Below, piece by piece: positions 61,001 through 64,000 of a stretch of DNA of 64,000 nucleotides (its first letter is position 1; each line of letters begins with the position of its first letter). The DNA comes from Primula veris (Eukaryota; Streptophyta; Magnoliopsida; Ericales; Primulaceae): NCBI GenBank assembly GCA_963682055.1, contig OY821747.1, positions 21,388,126 to 21,452,125 of the forward strand. The letters run 5' to 3'. Under the pieces are notes generated by a model that searched no databases, was not told the origin of the DNA, and saw only the letters and a list, made by a program, of their open reading frames with translations. Position numbers and translations under genes: made by a program.

Positions 61001-63482
61001 TTACATTATTTCTGGTTGGCCAGCTTTACTTGTCAGCCTTTTCTATTTTGCGAATAGTTGGAAGTTCTAAGCTTGATGAGTCCATCTTTTTGTCACTTAT
61101 TGCTTATTTTTCTTAAGAGATGCAGCCAAATAATTTCGAAGTGGATTAGTGCCTCCAAATAGCTTGCCTGTATGACTTTTGTTGTTTTATCATTTATAGT
61201 TTGTATTATTATGGGTTTGGTAGAATGCCAGCCATAAAGTGATTGTTTTTTGAAAGCTTTAAAAAAGCATTTGGCTTCTTGAGATGGATAGGTTAATTCA
61301 TCTTAAAATTATACTCAGTTACTACTTTTTAGTTAAATCCAAAAAGGCCCAGTTCTAAGCCTTTACCTCTATGAGTTTTATTGCATATTTATATTTTGTA
61401 AAGTATTAGTTAAATTTGGAATATGCCAAGTGTAAAAGTTATGTATATCATGATTTAGCAATGACATTTATGATTTTTGTACTTTTGAGTGCCAATTCTG
61501 CAATATTGAACCATTTATGAGTTTTTTCTTTCTAAGGCTGCAACATTTAAGGCCACCGTTGTTTTGGCTTGAACTTGCTTTCCATCTGTTCAATAGCTTA
61601 AAATGTCAGTTTTTATTATTGTATTAGATTGAATAGTTAGAAGTTTTAAGCTTAATGAGTATATATTCCTCTCCTCATTGCCTTTGCTTAAAAGTAGCTG
61701 TTAAACAGTCCCTAAGCTAAGATTATGTGTATGCGTAAGGTTATCATATAGACAACACTATCCTTTTGGACGTTTGATTCAGTTATTATTGCCATATTTT
61801 ATTCTGATTGTTTATAATACAGGTGTGTGATATGAGGTACTCGGAGCATATACCATGTTTGGATAGGAATTTAATAGCCCAGTTAAAACTGAAGCTCAAC
61901 TTGACACTAATGGAGCATTACGAGCGGCACTGTCCACCGCCACGTAGGCGTTTTAATTGCCTTGTTCCCCCTCCAAATGGCTATAAGGTCCCTAATTGCT
62001 TGGCAGTATTACACATTTTACTATTTGGTTTCCTTAATGAATTAGTTTTAAATTAAATACTGTTTGTTGTTAAGAGTTTCAGATTCCGATTAGGTGGCCT
62101 GCAAGTAGAGATACGGTGTGGAAGGCAAATATACCGCATACCCATCTGGCATCTGAGAAATCGGATCAAAATTGGATGGTTGTTGATGGTGAAAAGATTA
62201 AGTTTCCCGGTGGGGGTACACACTTTCATAAAGGAGCTGACTTATATATAAGCGCTATAGCTGGGGTATGTTAGCTTACATTGGAAATAATTTATTATTT
62301 TTACCATAACTGGTTGGTTGGTTAGTTGTTTGGTATGGGTTATCTTTCTAGTTTTTGAAAATGATATTTGAATTTTTCTAGTTTTTGAAATTGATATAGG
62401 TTCGTTACTGAATTTAATAAGACTAATGTGTATTAGGGTTTTTTTTTTTTTGTTACAATACACTTTTTGACGGTTGACAAAAAAAACAGTAGTAGTTTTT
62501 ATACAGCCACAACTTACCCAAGAAACTTTCAGGCTTACAAAACTCTAGCTTTTCTGGACACTAAACAGGAAATTTCAGCTTCTAAGCTGTCCAACCTCGT
62601 AAAATCTAGCTTTTAAGCTATAAATTGAGCTTAAAGGTGCAACTAATCAAGAATAAGGTGCAACTAATCAAGGATAAAATGAGATTTATATTCTACTGAT
62701 TAAAAACCACAAAGAAAAGGCAGAGAGTTCAGAGTGAGTCTGTGAATTAAGTATCTGTTTTTTAAAACCTTACCATGCTATAACTATTTTGCTATAGACA
62801 AAAACTATAAGCAAAAGGAAAGTCATACCAACCTTATTTTTTATTTTATTTTTAACGTTTCTATTTGATGACACTATTAATGGGCAGATGCTGAAATTCC
62901 CTGATGATAACCTCAATAACGAAGGTAACATCCGTAATGTCCTGGACGTAGGTTGTGGGGTCGCAAGTTTTGGTGCATATCTTCTACCCCTCGATATCAT
63001 CGCCATGTCACTCGCCCCTAACGACGTTCACGAGAACCAAATCCAATTCGCCCTAGAGAGGGGGATCCCTTCAACTTTAGGAGTTTTAGGTACAAAAAGA
63101 TTACCATTTCCTAGCCGATCATTCGAACTAGCCCATTGCTCTCGTTGTAGAATAGATTGGTTACAAAGAGATGGGATTTTGTTACTAGAATTGGATAGGT
63201 TGTTGAGGCCTCGTGGGTATTTTGTTTATTCTTCACCTGAAGCTTATGCGCATGATGTTGAGAACAGGAGAATATGGAACTTAATGCATGATTTTTTGAG
63301 GAGGATTTGTTGGAGAGTTGTTTCTAGGAAAGACCAAACTGTTGTTTGGGCTAAGCCAATTAGTAACAGCTGCTATTTGAAGAGAAGCTTAGGGACACAA
63401 CCTTCATTGTGCAGCTCGGAGGATGATCCAGATTTGGTCTGGAATGTGGCAATGAAATCGTGTATCACCCCATACTCCGCAA
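58077..63482 (+). CDS. PMT9: PMT-family (DUF248) Golgi methyltransferase, PMT9-like, 5' part
   Basis: Coding exons in the window: 58077-58373, 61823-61987, 62083-62265 and 62888-63482, giving 413 codons; the last ends in phase 1 at A before GTAAGT, and the rest of the gene lies beyond the right edge. A short basic N-terminus (KQRRRDF) and one membrane segment (about residues 14-36) predict a type II Golgi protein. Luminal features in order: CLDRNL, HYERHCPPP, FNCLVPPPNGYK, WKANIPHTHL, KSDQNWMVVDGEKIKFPGGGTHF; SAM-binding motif VLDVGCGVASFGAYL (about 233-247); LAHCSRCRIDWLQRDG and ELDRLLRPRGYFVYSSPEAY. This family is thought to methylate pectin (QUA2/QUA3 are members). From remembered alignment it is closest to Arabidopsis PMT9; the exact paralogue is less sure than the family. 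Intron 1 is 3.45 kb and repeat-filled. Confidence 0.92.
58437..58700 (+). repeat. About 60-bp minisatellite in PMT intron 1
   Basis: About four units of TTTTGTTGTTTTTYTCAATTTTCAGCTCTGTATTAGTATAA type (split: TTTTGTTGTTTTT, then CAATTTTCAG, then TATTAGTATAAAGATTGATGGG) run in direct order. Further decayed units lie at 59160-59380, 59745-59920 and about 60350. Each unit contains an acceptor-like TTTTCAG. Confidence 0.8.
58723..58846 (+). repeat. Partial duplicate of PMT exon 1 inside intron 1
   Basis: GCCGTTACCTATGCTTCTTT through GATGATGAACTTTTTGAGGA and GCTTACCTGTATGTT repeats exon 1 from about 58219 and the first bases of intron 1, with internal deletions. It reads open as TYASLSKH ... DDDELFEDSEAYL. 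Its donor-like CT before GTATGT is kept, but the copy ends in a phase that would not join exon 2 in frame. AAG just before it could act as an acceptor. Probably an old duplication, not a used exon. Confidence 0.8.
59380..59743. mobile_element. Mutator-type foldback MITE in PMT intron 1
   Basis: The left end GGGATAATTATAGTTTACTA and the complement of the right end GGGAAAATTATTGTTTACTA are inverted repeats, and the arms pair over most of the 364 bp. Flanks are a perfect 9-bp TSD, tataaagat (59371-59379 and 59744-59752), which is part of the intronic minisatellite unit. Confidence 0.85.
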
Positions 63483-64000
63483 GTAAGTAGGCAATGAAGA
63501 ATTTAATACTTGGTTAATAGGTTTAATTTTTGTATTTTAGAAGAGTGTGCCTTTTAAAAAATTATAAAGGCCTGGCATTAATTACAGTTTTGTACACCAA
63601 CTTATCACCAAATTTCGATTTTGTATTCCAACCTACAAAAGATAGCAGTTACACCACAAGTCTCGACGATTTTAGTACACTGTGTGCAAAACTGTAGTTT
63701 CCCCTAGAACATGAATTTTTTTGCTTCGTGTGCCCGTTATTCTTGTGTTGTAATGGTTGTCCCAGTTTTGATAGTCTTGTCTTTTTTGATAGGGTCCCAA
63801 GACTAAAACTTTTTATTGTGACAAAAAATATCAGTCTTGGGATTGGAATGAAATTAGAAGAGCTTGATAGTACTCAAAATATCCCTTTTTTTGTTAAGGG
63901 GTTAATCTTCCTTTTTTTTTTATCTTTTATATTAGGATTTGACTTCAACCATATATGATCTATCAGAATGTGACGAGAGTTTGATAGGAAATTAAACTGA
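63483..64000 (+). other. Start of PMT intron 4, runs off the window
   Basis: Donor GTAAGT at 63483. No further coding exon is recognised before the edge. A MITE lies at 63574-63704. Confidence 0.7.
63574..63704. mobile_element. Small MITE related to 59380-59743
   Basis: The left GGCATTAATTACAGTTTTGT and the complement of the right end GGGGAAACTACAGTTTTGC are inverted repeats. The phrase TTTTGTACACCAACTTAT is shared in kind with the elements at 14670 and 59380. TSD not resolved. Confidence 0.55.

Overview
This is a eudicot nuclear chromosome segment. It is strongly A/T-rich, its genes are split by many introns, and most of its length is transposable elements (TEs). No organellar, bacterial or viral genes, tRNA or rRNA genes, or CRISPR arrays were seen. 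The species cannot be named from the sequence.

Three host genes are supported. (1) A plus-strand gene (coding exons 18568-21900) encodes a protein of about 320 residues with a C-terminal NET/ET (BET extra-terminal) domain and no bromodomain. Its last intron has a GC donor. (2) A minus-strand gene (44663-40327, 11 coding exons) encodes a RING E3 ubiquitin ligase of the RGLG type: N-myristoylation start, copine/vWA domain, C-terminal RING. (3) A plus-strand gene (58077 to beyond the right edge) encodes a Golgi type II membrane methyltransferase of the DUF248/PMT family, closest in my reading to PMT9. Only its first four coding exons, 413 codons, lie in the window. These genes act in unrelated processes (chromatin reading, ubiquitination, pectin/Golgi methylation) and do not form a system together.

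The rest is layered TEs whose order of insertion can be read from target-site duplications (TSDs) and empty sites. 248-13498 is one old minus-strand LTR retrotransposon (TSD aatca). It carries five later insertions: a CACTA-like piece, a Mutator-like element, a solo LTR, a 1-kb TIR element, and a compact LTR element inside its own 5' LTR. Removing these gives an ancestral element of about 7.5 kb with LTRs of about 1.25 kb. 14.4-16.3 kb holds a Stowaway MITE, a foldback element and a TE family that recurs inverted at 38.9 kb. 23.9-36.0 kb holds two related Ty1/copia elements in opposite orientation around a decayed TPR-like gene fragment, which has a hAT-like insertion. 47.7-56.1 kb holds three Helitron-like short elements, one split by a young minus-strand copia element (48729-55975, TSD agtat). 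The LTRs of that copia differ at about 6 of 234 positions, yet its coding region is ruined. A Mutator-like element (56728-57969) ends at the TATA-like box of the PMT gene.

The most interesting signals are: a tandem pair of RNA stem-loops with an apparent compensatory base change in the leaders of the two copia elements; a young copia whose pol is already dead, suggesting trans-mobilisation; a Mutator-like element whose 9-bp TSD is the core promoter of the PMT gene; and a partial copy of PMT exon 1, with its splice donor, inside PMT intron 1. Nothing seen amounts to a clearly new biological system.
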